42,293 nucleotides of DNA, taken from the NCBI RefSeq assembly GCF_007595705.1, contig NZ_NISY01000025.1:1-42293 (forward strand), given 5' to 3'. Shown in pieces: positions 7,600 to 15,604 of this stretch. Made by a program: the position numbers and the translations under genes. How positions within the stretch are numbered: position 1 is the first letter of the stretch; each line of letters starts with the position of its first letter. This DNA comes from Streptomyces sp. SAJ15 (GTDB taxonomy: Bacteria > Actinomycetota > Actinomycetes > Streptomycetales > Streptomycetaceae). Below the pieces are notes generated by a model. The model saw only the letters and a program-made list of their open reading frames with translations, was not told the origin of the DNA and did not search any database.

Positions 7600-8395
7600 C
7601 TCAATCACAGTGATCTTCTTCAGCGCTGCCGCTCCAGCGTGAGGATGGCTTTGACTATTGACGTCATGCGGTTGGGGCTGCACCGGGACCTGCGGAAGAT
7701 CCGCCAAGACTTCAGACTCGCGACGCCGCGTTCAACGGGCGCTCGTGCTGCGGCCAGCGCCCGGTTGAGGGTCTTCTCGGTGGGAGTGAGTCCCTGGAGT
7801 GGCTTGCGTTTGATGCCGGTCGTCAGCCACGGTCCTGCGCCTTGGTAGGCGAGATCAGCCAGGATGGGAACGCCCTGGCGCTCGCAGATCCGGATGATCC
7901 GGTGGGTGCGGGCGGCGGTCAGGTCGTGTGTGCGGCCCGGCAGGGCGGGCGAAAGCCACAGCAGTCGGCCGCAGGGGTCGGTGACGACCTGCACGTTCAC
8001 GCCGTGGCGCCGGTGTTTGTGGGAGTAGTCGGCCCGGCCGTCGCCGACCCGGTCGCACTCGGCGAGGGTGCTGTCAAGCAGGATGAAGTCGGGATCGTGC
8101 TCGCGCAGCGTCTTGAGCAGACCTGGTGCTCGTTCGGCGAGTAGGTCGACGACCGCGCGGGTGTAGGAGTGGGCGGTGGACTCGCTGATCCCGAACCCGG
8201 CGGCGATCTTCGCCAGAGTGGTGTGCTCTCGTAGGTACACCAGTGCCACCATCGCCCGCTGAGACGGACGGAGCTTGCAGCGCCGGTCGCCCTCACGGGT
8301 GACAACCAGCATGGTGACCCACTCCACCAGCGCATGCGGCAGGTCAAGTGCGGCAGGATGGATGACCAACGAGGCCCCCGAGCAACGTGATTGAG
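7600..8395 (-). mobile_element. IS5-family insertion sequence
   Basis: A complete transposase gene lies between inverted ends CTCAATCAC (7600-7608) and GTGATTGAG (8387-8395). The match extends inward imperfectly to about 13 of 16 bases. The element is about 796 bp, small but normal for this IS5 subgroup. I could not define a target duplication with confidence. Confidence 0.7.
7620..8369 (-). CDS. IS5-family transposase (HTH plus DDE_Tnp_4)
   Basis: 249 residues: an N-terminal helix-turn-helix (Y-L-R-E-H-T-T-L-A-K-I-A-A-G-F-G-I-S-E-S-T-A-H) and a DDE domain with the first Asp in I-L-L-D-S-T, the K-H-R-R-H-G-V-N-V-Q segment, the second Asp in I-L-A-D-L-A-Y-Q-G and the Glu in A-P-V-E-R-G-V-A-S-L-K. 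The start is TTG 8369, chosen from the usual N-terminus of the family. It looks intact. Confidence 0.9.
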   Translation of the reverse strand: MVIHPAALDLPHALVEWVTMLVVTREGDRRCKLRPSQRAMVALVYLREHTTLAKIAAGFGISESTAHSYTRAVVDLLAERAPGLLKTLREHDPDFILLDSTLAECDRVGDGRADYSHKHRRHGVNVQVVTDPCGRLLWLSPALPGRTHDLTAARTHRIIRICERQGVPILADLAYQGAGPWLTTGIKRKPLQGLTPTEKTLNRALAAARAPVERGVASLKSWRIFRRSRCSPNRMTSIVKAILTLERQR

Positions 8396-8432
8396 ACGTC
8401 AGACATCTCGATCAACAGCTCGGGGGCCTCGT
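8369..8432. repeat. 15-bp inverted repeat spanning the right end of the IS5 element
   Basis: Arms 8369-8383 (ACGAGGCCCCCGAGC) and 8418-8432 are perfectly complementary, with 34 bases between. One arm lies inside the element at the transposase start and the other outside it. It could block transcription reading into the transposase from the P450 operon side (8598). Confidence 0.5.
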
Positions 8433-8597
8433 TCGTTGCGCTTCACGGCCCATCACCCGATCGGTGAGCAACTTGAAGAAGCTCACTGAACCTGAAAGTG
8501 GTCGCGGGGCGTCTCCAAGAGGTGCGCAGTGCTGAGCTGCCAACACCGGCGTGGGATAGGAGTCCTTCGCTGGCATGGTCGCGCCATCTGGCAGATC

Positions 8598-9818
8598 TCA
8601 TGGAGCCGCACTGATGGTGATGGGCAGTTCCTTGAGGGCGTGGGACCGGAAGGACGCGCGCCACTGGAGTTGCTCTGTGCGGACCGCGAGCCGGATGCCG
8701 GGGAAACGCTGGAGCAGCGTGCCCAGCGCGATCTGGATCTCCAACCGTGCCAGGGGCGCACCCAGGCAGTAGTGCAGCCCGTGCCCCAGGGCGAGATGAG
8801 CCTTGTCTTCACGGCGTAGGTCGAAACAATCCGGGTGGGCGTATCGGGCAGGGTCACGGTGGGCGGAAGCCAGGCACAGCAGGATGGTGTCCCCGGTTGG
8901 GATGGCTACGCCTCCGATCTGGACCGGCTCAGTGGCGAAGCGCCGGATGGCCATTTGGTTGGGGTGCGCGTAGCGCAGGATCTCCTCGACGGCCGCGGGC
9001 AGCAGGTCAGGAGTGGTGCGTAGGATGGCGAGCTGCCTCGGGTGGCGTAGCAGCGCGAGCAGGCCGCCGCTGATGATGTGCTGGGCGTTCTCACTGCCGG
9101 CCATGAGAATCAGGAAGGCCAGGGAGACCAGCTCATCCTCACTGAGCCGATCGCCCTCGTCGCGGGCGGCGATCAGGGCGGAGAGCAGGTCGTCACCGGG
9201 TGTCGCGCGCCGGAGAGCGACGAGCCCTATCAGGAATCGGTGGATGCGGTCCACCGCTTCGGAGACCTGACTTGGGTGTTCGGGAGCGAGCATGGTGCCC
9301 ACCCAGGTGGAGAAGGGGAGCCGGTCAGCTTCGGGGACATCGAGCAGGTCACCTATGACTGCGAGCGGCAACGGGTTGGCGAACTCGGTGACCAGGTCGG
9401 CACAGCCACGGGTGGTGAGACGGCGAGCGAGACGCGCGGAGAGGTCGTCGGCTGCGGACTGGATACGACCACGCAAGTCCTCGATGCGGCGGGGGGTGAA
9501 GCCCTTGGAGACCAGCCGTCGTAGCCGTAGGTGGTCATCCGGATCGATGTTGAGGAGGTTGGCGTCGAGGGCGGGCGGCAAGCAGAAGCCCGTGTAGCCA
9601 GTGCTGGAGTGGGCCTTGTTCACCGAAAGTCTCGGGTCGGTGAGCCCGGCGCGGATGTCAGCCTCTCTGGTCACGAGCCAGACGGGGGAGCCGTCGGGAA
9701 GCGCGATCCGGTGAACAGGGCCCCCGTCACGGAGGCGCGCGTATGTTGGATACGGATCGGCAAAATGCGCGCTGTCAAATGGCTGAGGAAGCACCCTGGG
9801 CGGGAACGGAATTGTCAT
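8598..9818 (-). CDS. cytochrome P450
   Basis: 406-residue soluble bacterial P450, CYP107-like in general pattern; it would hydroxylate or otherwise oxidise a small molecule using ferredoxin electrons. Motifs: I-helix A-G-S-E-N (the usual Thr after the acid is Asn, which may alter proton delivery), K-helix E-E-I-L-R, and heme loop L-A-L-G-H-G-L-H-Y-C-L-G-A-P-L-A-R with the Cys ligand (the first Phe of the consensus is Leu). It overlaps the membrane-protein gene by ATGA and is the last gene of a four-gene operon. No ferredoxin gene is next to it. The substrate is unknown. Confidence 0.92.
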   Translation of the reverse strand: MTIPFPPRVLPQPFDSAHFADPYPTYARLRDGGPVHRIALPDGSPVWLVTREADIRAGLTDPRLSVNKAHSSTGYTGFCLPPALDANLLNIDPDDHLRLRRLVSKGFTPRRIEDLRGRIQSAADDLSARLARRLTTRGCADLVTEFANPLPLAVIGDLLDVPEADRLPFSTWVGTMLAPEHPSQVSEAVDRIHRFLIGLVALRRATPGDDLLSALIAARDEGDRLSEDELVSLAFLILMAGSENAQHIISGGLLALLRHPRQLAILRTTPDLLPAAVEEILRYAHPNQMAIRRFATEPVQIGGVAIPTGDTILLCLASAHRDPARYAHPDCFDLRREDKAHLALGHGLHYCLGAPLARLEIQIALGTLLQRFPGIRLAVRTEQLQWRASFRSHALKELPITISAAP

Positions 9819-11005
9819 GCGAGTTCCTTGGAGCCGGGAGTGATTGTGGACTGCCGGATAACGTCTGTGACAACCGGGGAGTTGGTGAAGGCATGAGCCA
9901 GCTTGCGCTGGAAGGTGATTTCGGCAGCGAGGTCCTCAGGCTCGGCCGTGCGGGGGAAATCTGTGTGCTGGGCCGACAGAACGCCTAGGGCTTTCGCCTG
10001 AAGTGCGGCCCTGAGTTGGACCGCCTCTATTGTGGCGGCCAGCTCAATGCCGTGAAGTCCGGCAGCTGCGGCCCGCTGCCTGGCCTCCGTGGTCAAGGCG
10101 GGAACCATCCACAAACGCAGCGCCCATTGGGCGTCACGGATTTCGACCACGCGGCGGTATAGTCGGGTGCGTAGATCCATGCCCGGACCCAGACGGAGCA
10201 CGGACTCGGGCACCTGGGCCGTGACTTCGCTGTGGAGCGGGCCCAGCTCACGGTAGGCGCGGTAACAGTCGATCCGCTCCCACAGGGCACTAAGGTAGCG
10301 ACCCCAGTCGGGCAGAGTCCATCCAAGTGTCTTTGTAATAGTGGCAATAGTCACGGCGATCTGGGCAACGGGCTCCCAAGCATGCCCGCTGGTCCCGAAT
10401 TGACCGGCAACGATGTCTGCCGTGCGACACCCAATGTAGATCATGGCGAAGGGAAGGGTCATTGCGATGAGGAAGAGCCCACGGCGTAGCCATCGGGTAG
10501 GCGCGATCTTGGCGTAGCGCCAGCACATAATTCCTACGTCGATCTGGTTGGCGGCATAGGCAAGCAAATAGACCGTAAGGTAGGCGGGATAGTACTGGGC
10601 CTTGGTCACAGCGAAGTCGTTCGGTGCCTCTCGCTGATGGGTAGCTGCCGAGAATAGGGCCACCATAGCGATCAAGGCAGTGGCGAGTGCGATCAGCCGT
10701 GGAATCGCCTTTCGCCAGGCGACTTCCGGCTTATAAGAGAGATGGAGCAATATGAGTTGTTGACAGGCAGTCAGCAGGATCACGCAGCTCTGCGTAAGCA
10801 AGCCGGAGAAGTTGACGACCCCTACTGTGCGGCTAGTCGCTGCCCATATGGCTGGAGTTGAGACAGTGTAGGTGACGGACAGGAAGAAGAAGTTTCCGAT
10901 CAACGCAACCTGGGTGACCGATCGGTCAGTCCGCAGGACACGTAACTTGTAGATCAGAGCGAGAAAGGCCATTGCCGCACAGGTCGGATAGAGGATGCTA
11001 TTCAT
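9815..11005 (-). CDS. MAB_1171c-type (DUF6545-like) polytopic membrane protein
   Basis: 396 residues with about seven predicted membrane helices in the first 250 residues (for example T-C-A-A-M-A-F-L-A-L-I-Y, L-I-A-L-A-T-A-L-I-A-M-V-A-L-F) and a soluble helical C-terminal tail. The layout resembles the actinobacterial family annotated as MAB_1171c putative transporters; no transport activity can be shown from sequence. ATG 11005 is chosen over an upstream frame because GAGGAAGAG directly precedes it. It overlaps the upstream metallopeptidase by 8 nt and the downstream P450 by 4 nt, so the genes are translationally coupled. Confidence 0.8.
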   Translation of the reverse strand: MNSILYPTCAAMAFLALIYKLRVLRTDRSVTQVALIGNFFFLSVTYTVSTPAIWAATSRTVGVVNFSGLLTQSCVILLTACQQLILLHLSYKPEVAWRKAIPRLIALATALIAMVALFSAATHQREAPNDFAVTKAQYYPAYLTVYLLAYAANQIDVGIMCWRYAKIAPTRWLRRGLFLIAMTLPFAMIYIGCRTADIVAGQFGTSGHAWEPVAQIAVTIATITKTLGWTLPDWGRYLSALWERIDCYRAYRELGPLHSEVTAQVPESVLRLGPGMDLRTRLYRRVVEIRDAQWALRLWMVPALTTEARQRAAAAGLHGIELAATIEAVQLRAALQAKALGVLSAQHTDFPRTAEPEDLAAEITFQRKLAHAFTNSPVVTDVIRQSTITPGSKELA

Positions 11006-11573
11006 CTCTTCCTCGGGTGTCGGGTTTTTCGAGCGCGGAAAGCCGAACGATGAGCTCTTGGGCGCCGGGTGGAACACTCCGGATGCGTTCCACGCTCCAC
11101 GTGCTGATCTGGCGCCCAATCAAGGAAGCGACGAGTTCCGCTTCGATTTCGGCCTCTGAGTGCGAATGTTCACGGCCGAGAACCCGTCGTACCAACGCTG
11201 GGTCGAGGGAGGGCAGGAGTAGCTGGGAGGCTTCTGGGGTCATCACCGGGGCTGCTTCATGACCACAGATCAGGTGCCCGATCTCGTGGAGGATGACCTG
11301 ATGCTGGTGTACTGGAGCGAGGCGTTGTTCGAAGACGATGTAGTCCTCGCCGTCCGCGGAAACCCATATGCCGTCGGGACTGCCAAGGGGCAGAGGCAGT
11401 GGCACAAGGTGGATCGGGCGTCGGTACACGTGCGCTAAGTGGTTGCATAGCCCCTGAACCGTCAGCTTCGTGTGCGCGGAAAGATTCAGGTCCCGCACGA
11501 GGGCTTCACAGCGCTGCTGGAGACTTGCCTTCTGCCGGTCCCCTGCCCGGAGCCGCCACCGCGTGACCATCAC
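10998..11573 (-). CDS. ImmA/IrrE-like metallopeptidase-domain protein
   Basis: 191 residues. The core motif H-E-I-G-H (H-E-x-x-H zinc site) sits near residue 97, with a downstream acidic helix (E-A-E-I-E-A-E-L-V-A-S-L-I-G) that can supply the third ligand. Family members cleave or bind XRE-type repressors. Its immediate upstream neighbour is an XRE regulator overlapping it by GTGA, which fits such a repressor-protease pair. The start GTG 11573 is at this overlap; ATG 11570 is an alternative. No toxin activity can be inferred. Confidence 0.8.
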   Translation of the reverse strand: MMVTRWRLRAGDRQKASLQQRCEALVRDLNLSAHTKLTVQGLCNHLAHVYRRPIHLVPLPLPLGSPDGIWVSADGEDYIVFEQRLAPVHQHQVILHEIGHLICGHEAAPVMTPEASQLLLPSLDPALVRRVLGREHSHSEAEIEAELVASLIGRQISTWSVERIRSVPPGAQELIVRLSALEKPDTRGRDE

Positions 11574-12085
11574 AGCTCGCCATCGTCTGCGTTGGGCTCG
11601 CCGCCATCGGCCGCGGGCAGCTCGTGCAGGGTGTCACGGGCGGCCTTCGCGGAGGCGAGGATCCCCTGAAGGAGGTCGGACAGAGCCGATACTGAGGCGG
11701 CGGCCGGGCTTGAGGATGTCGCCGTCCGCAAGGCGACGCTGTGCACCCCGCGCCGCCGGAACTCCTTGACCGTCTCCAGTTCGACGTTGACTTGCCGGAA
11801 GACTTGATCGTCGAGGAAGTAGGCTGGGCGCTGGATACCCAGGCTGTATGCCACCTTCACCAGCGTCTCGATGGTTAGGTTCGTGCCATCTGCAGACTCA
11901 GCCGATGCCAGAGTGCGCTTTGACACCCCAGCGCGTTCGGCCAACTGGGCCAGGGTAAAGGGCCCTTCTGGATGGTGCTGGCGGACATGCCTCAGCCGCG
12001 TGGCGAGATCCGTCTTCACGGCGCGGACGTAGCCCTCCAGGTCGGCAGTCTCTGCTGTTTCAGATGCTCCGCGCTGGTTGTCCAC
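11570..12085 (-). CDS. XRE-family helix-turn-helix regulator
   Basis: 171 residues with an N-terminal Cro/C1-type HTH (F-T-L-A-Q-L-A-E-R-A-G-V-S-K-R-T-L-A-S-A-E, then T-L-V-K-V-A-Y-S-L-G-I) and a helical C-terminus. It starts at GTG 12085 and is the first gene of the operon with the metallopeptidase, membrane protein and P450. A perfect 9-bp palindrome at 12109-12130 lies just upstream and is a likely autoregulatory site. The neighbouring lasso cluster is transcribed divergently. Confidence 0.88.
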   Translation of the reverse strand: MDNQRGASETAETADLEGYVRAVKTDLATRLRHVRQHHPEGPFTLAQLAERAGVSKRTLASAESADGTNLTIETLVKVAYSLGIQRPAYFLDDQVFRQVNVELETVKEFRRRGVHSVALRTATSSSPAAASVSALSDLLQGILASAKAARDTLHELPAADGGEPNADDGEL

Positions 12086-12108
12086 TTTTCACCGCCTCTC
12101 GTTGCAGG

Positions 12109-12130
12109 ATGCTGCACCAAAGTGCAGCAT
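12109..12130. promoter_or_regulatory. palindromic operator candidate ATGCTGCAC-N4-GTGCAGCAT
   Basis: Perfect 9-bp inverted repeat 24 bases upstream of the XRE start. A related palindrome CAGCATGCTG occurs at 12196-12205 in the same gap. The shared GCAGCAT half-site suggests a dimeric regulator, most simply the XRE protein. Its position is suited to autoregulation. The rest of the gap up to 12633 holds no gene I can support. Confidence 0.5.
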
Positions 12131-12633
12131 GTTGCCATAGTGCCGGGCTGCGCTGCGATCCCTGCTGCGGGGAGGGAGCTGATGAGAGGGAAACGCAGCA
12201 TGCTGGGCGGGCGCGAGCACTACGCCGCTGGGGAATCTCCGGAGATCCACTCTAGTGGCGCCCTGAGCAGACGGATGTCCGTCCGGCCAAATGTGGAGCC
12301 TTGGTCGGCCGCTCTGACCAGGCAGCGGACGGTCGGGGTCTTGCCGCCGCTTCTCGACCGCCAGAAGATCCTGGCGCCCGGCGTATCGATCCCACTCCCT
12401 TTCAAATGCGACTGCGGAGTCCAAGGTGTACCTGTCGGGCCGATGGGCTCGCGCGCTGGCGAAGCTGTGGAGCGGAGCCGTCGCAGTAGCACCTCGCCGT
12501 GGCGGAAACACTGAACAGTGCATAAGTTTTCAACTCGCGAGTAGGCGGCCTTTCGGCCGGGGGCTATTCGTGTAATCCCGCCGACTCGGACGCGAAGCTC
12601 ACGGAAGTTGTTCCAGACCAACAGGGGGAAGAA

Positions 12634-13323
12634 GTGTCTGATGGCCGACCGCATGAGGATTTGATGCGGAACAAAGGTGTTCTGGTCGTTCATAGCGCAC
12701 CAGCCTTTCGATACGGACTGGCGCTCGGCCTTAAGGAGTCGGGCTTCATCATCTATGAATCCGACTGTATCGATGTTTCCGATGAGATCGAGTGGGATGC
12801 CTGCTTATTGCACGCCCGCCCGGAATGCACAGCTGTGATCTCTCAGCTGAGGCAGACCTGGCCGTCTCGGGCCGTCATCGCACTGCTCGAAAAGCCTTCC
12901 GTGGACGACTATCGCTCTGCCCTGACCGCCGGGGCGCAAGGAGTGGTCGGCCACGACGCACAGATAGAAGAGATCGGGGAGGCGGTGCGGTGTGCGCTAC
13001 GGGGGAATAGCCGCCTCCCGTCCGAGGTCGCGCAGGCGCTCGCCGACCGGACGGCCGCGGCGCCTAGCGCGCTGGTCCTCAGCGGACCCGAGATGGATCT
13101 GCTGCACCAGCTCGCCTCCGGTACATCGATCGCGGACGTTGCCAGATCCGCCGGCTACTCCGAACGGCAGATGTACCGACTTGTGCGAAATCTCTACGGC
13201 CGAGTCGGTGCCCGCAACCGCAGTGAGGCCATCGCTGCGGCTGCTCGGTGGGGGTTACTGGCTGCCGACCAGAACCCTGCAGGATTCTCCAGGTCAGCCA
13301 CATCCGCTGCATCAGTCGACTGA
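12634..13323 (+). CDS. LuxR-type response-regulator-like transcription factor
   Basis: 229 residues: an N-terminal receiver-like domain and a C-terminal LuxR-type HTH (L-S-G-P-E-M-D-L-L-H-Q-L-A-S-G-T-S-I-A-D-V-A, then R-M-like helix Y-R-L-V-R-N-L-Y-G-R-V-G-A-R-N-R-S-E-A). At the usual phosphorylation site the sequence is D-A-C-L-L-H-A-R-P, so His stands where the acceptor Asp is expected; the protein probably works without phosphorylation. GTG 12634 follows GGGGGAAG; ATG 12664 is also possible. It is directly upstream of the lasso precursor on the same strand, so it is a good candidate for pathway control. Confidence 0.8.
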   Translation: MSDGRPHEDLMRNKGVLVVHSAPAFRYGLALGLKESGFIIYESDCIDVSDEIEWDACLLHARPECTAVISQLRQTWPSRAVIALLEKPSVDDYRSALTAGAQGVVGHDAQIEEIGEAVRCALRGNSRLPSEVAQALADRTAAAPSALVLSGPEMDLLHQLASGTSIADVARSAGYSERQMYRLVRNLYGRVGARNRSEAIAAAARWGLLAADQNPAGFSRSATSAASVD

Positions 13324-13452
13324 CTAGGGCAGCATCCTGACATCCCTATGGCAGGAATTGACTCCGCTAATGACAGAAACCCCAGTAGCTTTGTCGGGAA
13401 TTCCGAGCTGGTGGCATGGACTTCTTGATGATGTCGTCCGTACTCTCGAATA

Positions 13453-13474
13453 GCGCGAGATCGCAAAATCGCGC
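13453..13474. promoter_or_regulatory. GCGCGA-N10-TCGCGC inverted repeat upstream of the lasso precursor
   Basis: A 6-bp inverted repeat in the 200-bp gap before the precursor gene, about 52 bases upstream of the ATG. It could bind the adjacent LuxR-type regulator. I could not assign convincing -35/-10 boxes. Confidence 0.3.
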
Positions 13475-13525
13475 GAGCTGGTGCACCGGCTAATCCATCG
13501 ATCAACAACATGAGGGAGTTGGAAT

Positions 13526-13642
13526 ATGTACTCCAAGCCCACTGCGCTTAAGATCGGCGCGTTCGGAAAGCTCACCATGCACAGCCGTCCGGCGAGGAAG
13601 GACAAGGCTCACCGGCGCCGTCCGCGCCACGTGATTCTCTGA
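13526..13642 (+). CDS. lasso peptide precursor (38 aa) with Arg/Lys-rich core
   Basis: A 38-codon ORF starting at ATG 13526 after a strong ribosome-binding site (GAGGGAG at 13512-13518). The leader M-Y-S-K-P-T-A-L-K-I-G-A-F-G-K-L-T-M fits the lasso leader pattern Y-x-x-P-(x)-L-(x)-G-x-F-x-x-x-T: Y2, P5, G11, F13 and T17 are at the expected spacing, while Leu is at 8 instead of 7. With Thr at the penultimate leader position, the core is HSRPARKDKAHRRRPRHVIL. Its only acidic residue is Asp8, the right place to close an 8-residue macrolactam with the His1 amine. Besides Asp8 it has eight Arg/Lys and three His, which is extremely basic. The complete maturation set follows downstream. I do not recognise this core. 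Confidence 0.85.
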   Translation: MYSKPTALKIGAFGKLTMHSRPARKDKAHRRRPRHVIL

Positions 13643-13674
13643 TCGCTGATCCCTAGAGGATCGGATCCCTAGAC

Positions 13675-13712
13675 GGTGGTGCGGACGCCACCTCAGTGGC
13701 GTCCGCACCACC
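13675..13712 (+). terminator. attenuating hairpin between precursor and cyclase genes
   Basis: Perfect 17-bp arms (13675-13691 and 13696-13712) with a CTCA loop, 32 bases after the precursor stop and 38 bases before the cyclase ATG. In peptide clusters such a hairpin lets only part of the transcription continue, so precursor is made in excess over enzymes, and it can protect the short mRNA 3' end. Confidence 0.7.
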
Positions 13713-13750
13713 GCACCCGTAACCATGTGTCTGGATGGGGACTTCCTTCC

Positions 13751-15604
13751 ATGAATCTATTCGACCGCTCGGGCGAGTGGCTCGTCATCCTCCCGGACCA
13801 CCCGGAGTCAACAGCGATCGCCGCCAGGCTCGGTCTGACATCGCAGCGGGTGGATCACCCGTCCGGTCGACCGTGGCTCATCGGTGAATGGGACCCGGCG
13901 GACCTCCGGGTCGGTACGGCCGGCCCCACCAAGGTGGCAACCCTCGGCTTCTGCTCGGCGGACTCAGCGCGACTCACCGACATCGCCGCCCATGTCCGAC
14001 ACGTCGCCGAACTGGACCGTGCACAGGACAAGCTGGCTGGCTGCTTCCACTTGCTGGCCACGGTACGTGGCACGACCCGATCGCAGGGAACCCTCTCCGG
14101 ACTGCGTAGGCTGGTTTACACCCAAGTCGGTGGCATGACGGTTGCCGCCACCCGGGCGGACGCGCTGGCAGCACTCGCCGGTGCTGATGTCGACGAGCAG
14201 CGGCTGCTGTTGCGGCTGTTGCTGTCAGAGGTGGCCCTACACACCGTCAACATGCCGTTATGGCATGGGATCCACGCAGTAGAGGAGGATCATTCCCTCA
14301 TCCTCAGCCCTCAGGGCAACGCTCGGATGACTCTCCGCTGGACGCCGCCCGCGGATGACCTGTCGCTCAACGAGGCAGCTGGCAGGCTACGAGAAGCTTT
14401 GACAGACGCGGTCCAGACCCGGGTCGACTCCGGGCTTTCGCTGACCGCCGACCTGTCCGGCGGTCTGGACTCCACCACGCTTTGCTTTCTTCTCGCCAGG
14501 GCTGGCAGCCCGCTGACCACCCTCACGACCCTGGCGGCAGACCTCGGTGATGACGACCCGAAATGGGCGGACATCGCCGCCAAGAACCTGCCAGGCGTAC
14601 GGCGACTCAAGGTTCCCTTCACGGACCTACCCACCTCGTACGGAGACCTCCTCAAGCCAGGTCCAGCGGGCGAAGAGCCGTTCCCCGGTGTGGAGGACCG
14701 GACGATATACCGGGCGATCGCCAAGATGGTCGGCGCAGAGGGCTCACAGGCGCACATCACTGGCGACGGTGGGGACGAAGCGCTCCCCGGCGGCTCGACA
14801 GGGGTGTTCGACATTCTCCGCACTCGCCCGCTGACCGCGCTGTCCTACATGCGCGGCTATCGTGCCCTGGAGCACTGGACCTGGTCGGACATCGGGCGCA
14901 TGGCGCTCGAGCAACGACGCTCCTACCCTGCTTGGCTAGCTGACCGCGCCCGACGAATCGTCGCCTCACCCCTGGACGATGAGGACGAGGGCGCATCCTC
15001 CTTGCTCCAGCTCCCCCCGTGGGCTACACCCGACGCAGTGGCAGCCGCGCGGAAATTACTCGGCGAGGAGGCCGGGAGTGCACGGCAACACGGTCGCAAC
15101 TGGACCGCTCACCACACCATCTGGGGTATCAGGTTGTGCGCGAGCCTTATACGGGGGACTGCTTCGCTGTACGCGGCTGAGGGAGTCAGACTCACTTCGC
15201 CCTACCTGGACGACGCGGTCATCAACGCCTGCATGTCGGCTCGGGCCCATGAGCGGCGCACACCCTGGACCTACAAACCCCTGCTGACTGAGGCGATGCG
15301 CGGAATCGTGCCCGACCAGTCACTGGCCCGTACGACCAAGGCCGAAGGCTCCAACGTGGAGCACACAGGCATTCGCACGAACATCAGCAAACTCGCTGGG
15401 CTTTGCGAGGATTCACGCCTCGCCGCACTTGGCCTGATCGATCCCGCGAAGTTGCGCGCAATCTGCACGGGGTTCCAGATTCGACTCTTCACCCCTTACG
15501 CGATGTCCATGACCTTTAGCTGCGAACGGTGGTTGCGCGATCTCGAGAGCCAAAGCGCCGAGCCGATGACGCTCAGCCGAACCGACGTGGAGGCATCCCG
15601 ATGA
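13751..15604 (+). CDS. lasC: lasso peptide macrolactam synthetase (C protein, asparagine-synthetase-like)
   Basis: 617 residues. This enzyme adenylates the side-chain carboxylate of the ring Asp/Glu (here probably core Asp8) and closes the amide with the core N-terminus. The ATP-pyrophosphatase motif S-G-G-L-D-S lies at about residues 235-240, and a second nucleotide-loop element T-G-D-G-G-D-E near 337. The N-terminal domain resembles a glutamine amidotransferase fold but does not begin with the catalytic Met-Cys. ATG 13751 has GGGGA about 10 bases upstream. It overlaps the B1 gene by ATGA. Family members are annotated lasC or asnB-like. Confidence 0.93.
   Translation: MNLFDRSGEWLVILPDHPESTAIAARLGLTSQRVDHPSGRPWLIGEWDPADLRVGTAGPTKVATLGFCSADSARLTDIAAHVRHVAELDRAQDKLAGCFHLLATVRGTTRSQGTLSGLRRLVYTQVGGMTVAATRADALAALAGADVDEQRLLLRLLLSEVALHTVNMPLWHGIHAVEEDHSLILSPQGNARMTLRWTPPADDLSLNEAAGRLREALTDAVQTRVDSGLSLTADLSGGLDSTTLCFLLARAGSPLTTLTTLAADLGDDDPKWADIAAKNLPGVRRLKVPFTDLPTSYGDLLKPGPAGEEPFPGVEDRTIYRAIAKMVGAEGSQAHITGDGGDEALPGGSTGVFDILRTRPLTALSYMRGYRALEHWTWSDIGRMALEQRRSYPAWLADRARRIVASPLDDEDEGASSLLQLPPWATPDAVAAARKLLGEEAGSARQHGRNWTAHHTIWGIRLCASLIRGTASLYAAEGVRLTSPYLDDAVINACMSARAHERRTPWTYKPLLTEAMRGIVPDQSLARTTKAEGSNVEHTGIRTNISKLAGLCEDSRLAALGLIDPAKLRAICTGFQIRLFTPYAMSMTFSCERWLRDLESQSAEPMTLSRTDVEASR

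Noticed and set aside
12089..12523. Minus-strand open frame of 144 codons in the XRE/lasso control region
   Set aside because: One stretch (F-E-R-E-W-D-R-Y-A-G-R-Q-D-L) looks coding, but the frame runs through the operator palindromes, has no good start and matches nothing known.
13526..13664. Alternative +2 reading of the lasso core region containing two adjacent Glu
   Set aside because: It would need a frameshift between leader and core and has worse third-position GC; the zero frame already places Asp at ring position 8.
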